Positions 63,282-64,000 of a stretch of 64,000 nucleotides of DNA are shown here, in pieces (the first letter of the stretch is position 1; every line of letters starts with the position of its first letter). Made by a program: the position numbers and the translations under genes. The stretch is from the NCBI RefSeq assembly GCF_900105145.1, contig NZ_LT629752.1, positions 3,663,501 through 3,727,500 on the forward strand. The letters are read 5' to 3'. The DNA comes from Polaribacter sp. KT25b (GTDB lineage: Bacteria; Bacteroidota; Bacteroidia; Flavobacteriales; Flavobacteriaceae). The notes under the pieces are model-generated. The model worked only from the letters and a program-made list of their open reading frames with translations, made no database searches and was not told the DNA's origin.

Positions 63282-63581
63282 CAAACAGAAAAAATGCTAA
63301 GATTTTATGGTAAAAGAAAGAGAGATTAATAATCTCATGTCTAGATATATTAATGCTATAAAATAGATAGTAAAAATAGTTGGACGAATTCTAATTCTGA
63401 AAGCTCTAAGCATTGGTAGTAACAAATAATAATTAGGGATAAAAGAACTATTTATTTAGATATAAGTGGTTGTGTGCAATTAAACGAAGCCTAACAATAT
63501 CCGAGAGAGTTCTCTGGTTGGAAGAAAAAAATAAATGAGATAAAACTTAAAATATAATTTTAACTTTAAAAACTATTAAAT

Positions 63582-64000
63582 ATGAAAATTTTAGATACAA
63601 TTAACAGTTCAATTAAAAAGTTTGCAAAAGGAATGTTTGCTCTTTTTACAATAAATATTTTAATATTTGGAGGGATTTTATTAGTACAATCTTGCCAAAC
63701 TGAAGATTTTCAAGAGCAATTAGATGCTAATGCAAATTTTTTATCTGTTTTAGAGCAGAATAAAATGGATTTAAATCAAGCAAATTTAATTCTCCCGAAA
63801 TTCAAAAAGAAAAATTTATTTAGAAAAGGCATAGATTCAGATAATGAAATAGTTTCATTAAGTTTCCCTGACAATTTTAGTGAAAACGAAATTGACGAAA
63901 TAAATAATAATACAGAGTCTTTTACTGATTTAATGGGTGCTATTCAAAAATACGATGCAGTTATGACTTATGATAATTCTGAATCTGAAATTGTTTACGA
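63582..64000 (+). CDS. Lipoprotein, C-terminus cut by window edge
   Basis: 139 codons visible. An unusually long N-terminal region (MKILDTINSSIKKFAKGMF) precedes the hydrophobic stretch ALFTINILIFGGILLV and the lipobox VQSC (Cys38). The mature part begins QTEDFQEQLDANANFLSVLEQNKM and is helical and acidic. I do not recognise the family. Its position next to the truncated mutS suggests that it arrived with the rearrangement that destroyed it. Confidence 0.75.
   Translation, partial: MKILDTINSSIKKFAKGMFALFTINILIFGGILLVQSCQTEDFQEQLDANANFLSVLEQNKMDLNQANLILPKFKKKNLFRKGIDSDNEIVSLSFPDNFSENEIDEINNNTESFTDLMGAIQKYDAVMTYDNSESEIVY

Overview
The window reads as chromosomal DNA of a marine-type Flavobacteriaceae bacterium (phylum Bacteroidota), possibly close to Polaribacter or Tenacibaculum; that genus-level guess is inference. 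The support is a very AT-rich sequence, many exact copies of the Bacteroidota -7 promoter element TAnnTTTG just upstream of genes, A-rich rather than Shine-Dalgarno leaders, and typical families (LytS/LytTR pairs, GbsR-controlled RND pumps, DUF4175, SPFH, GIN-domain proteins). No rRNA, tRNA, CRISPR array, prophage or transposase was seen.

Layout. 1-3.6 kb: a leftward, translationally coupled accessory operon (hydrolase cut by the window edge, gamma-glutamylcyclotransferase-like protein, possible HEPN protein, 25-residue W-repeat protein, secreted protein). 3.7-7.4 kb: LysE-like transporter, gdhA, pheS. 7.5-16 kb: a regulator-RND adaptor-pump-outer membrane factor-universal stress protein operon with a palindromic operator-like site, then a TetR gene, a conserved small protein and a nuclease remnant. 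16-28 kb: an NhaC antiporter, then glycerol metabolism (glpK, glpD, gpsA) with a lipoprotein-LytS-LytR module between glpK and glpD. 27.7-34 kb: flippase, esterase, dut, PspC-like peptide, recA, aldose epimerase-like, pseudouridine synthase, small genes, GNAT, rpiB. 35.0-35.6 kb: a gene-free, extremely AT-rich block with clustered DnaA-box-like nonamers, a candidate replication origin. 35.6-46 kb: lipid kinase, rnr, small conserved proteins, tatA, membrane LytTR regulator, SPFH protein, gltX. 46-53 kb: DUF4175 giant, ybeY, mnmG (with parS-like palindromes on both sides), a methyltransferase. 53-64 kb: small accessory genes including a frameshifted VOC gene, 2-hydroxyacid dehydrogenase, panB, an ECF sigma cluster, O-methyltransferase, a second TatA-type gene, a PBP4-like DacB, a SPOUT methyltransferase, and a stump of mutS followed by a foreign-looking leader and a lipoprotein gene cut by the window edge.

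How it fits together. GlpK phosphorylates glycerol, GlpD oxidises glycerol 3-phosphate and GpsA makes it for phospholipids, so central glycerol-3-phosphate metabolism is concentrated here. The RND operon is a self-contained efflux unit with its own regulator. The candidate origin at 35 kb and the parS-like sites at 50-52 kb would together make this an origin-proximal window; no decisive skew calculation was possible.

Decay and mobility. The C-terminal mutS remnant, the exonuclease remnant, the one-base frameshift in the VOC gene and several REP/MITE-like hairpin repeats mark the positions where the chromosome has been edited.
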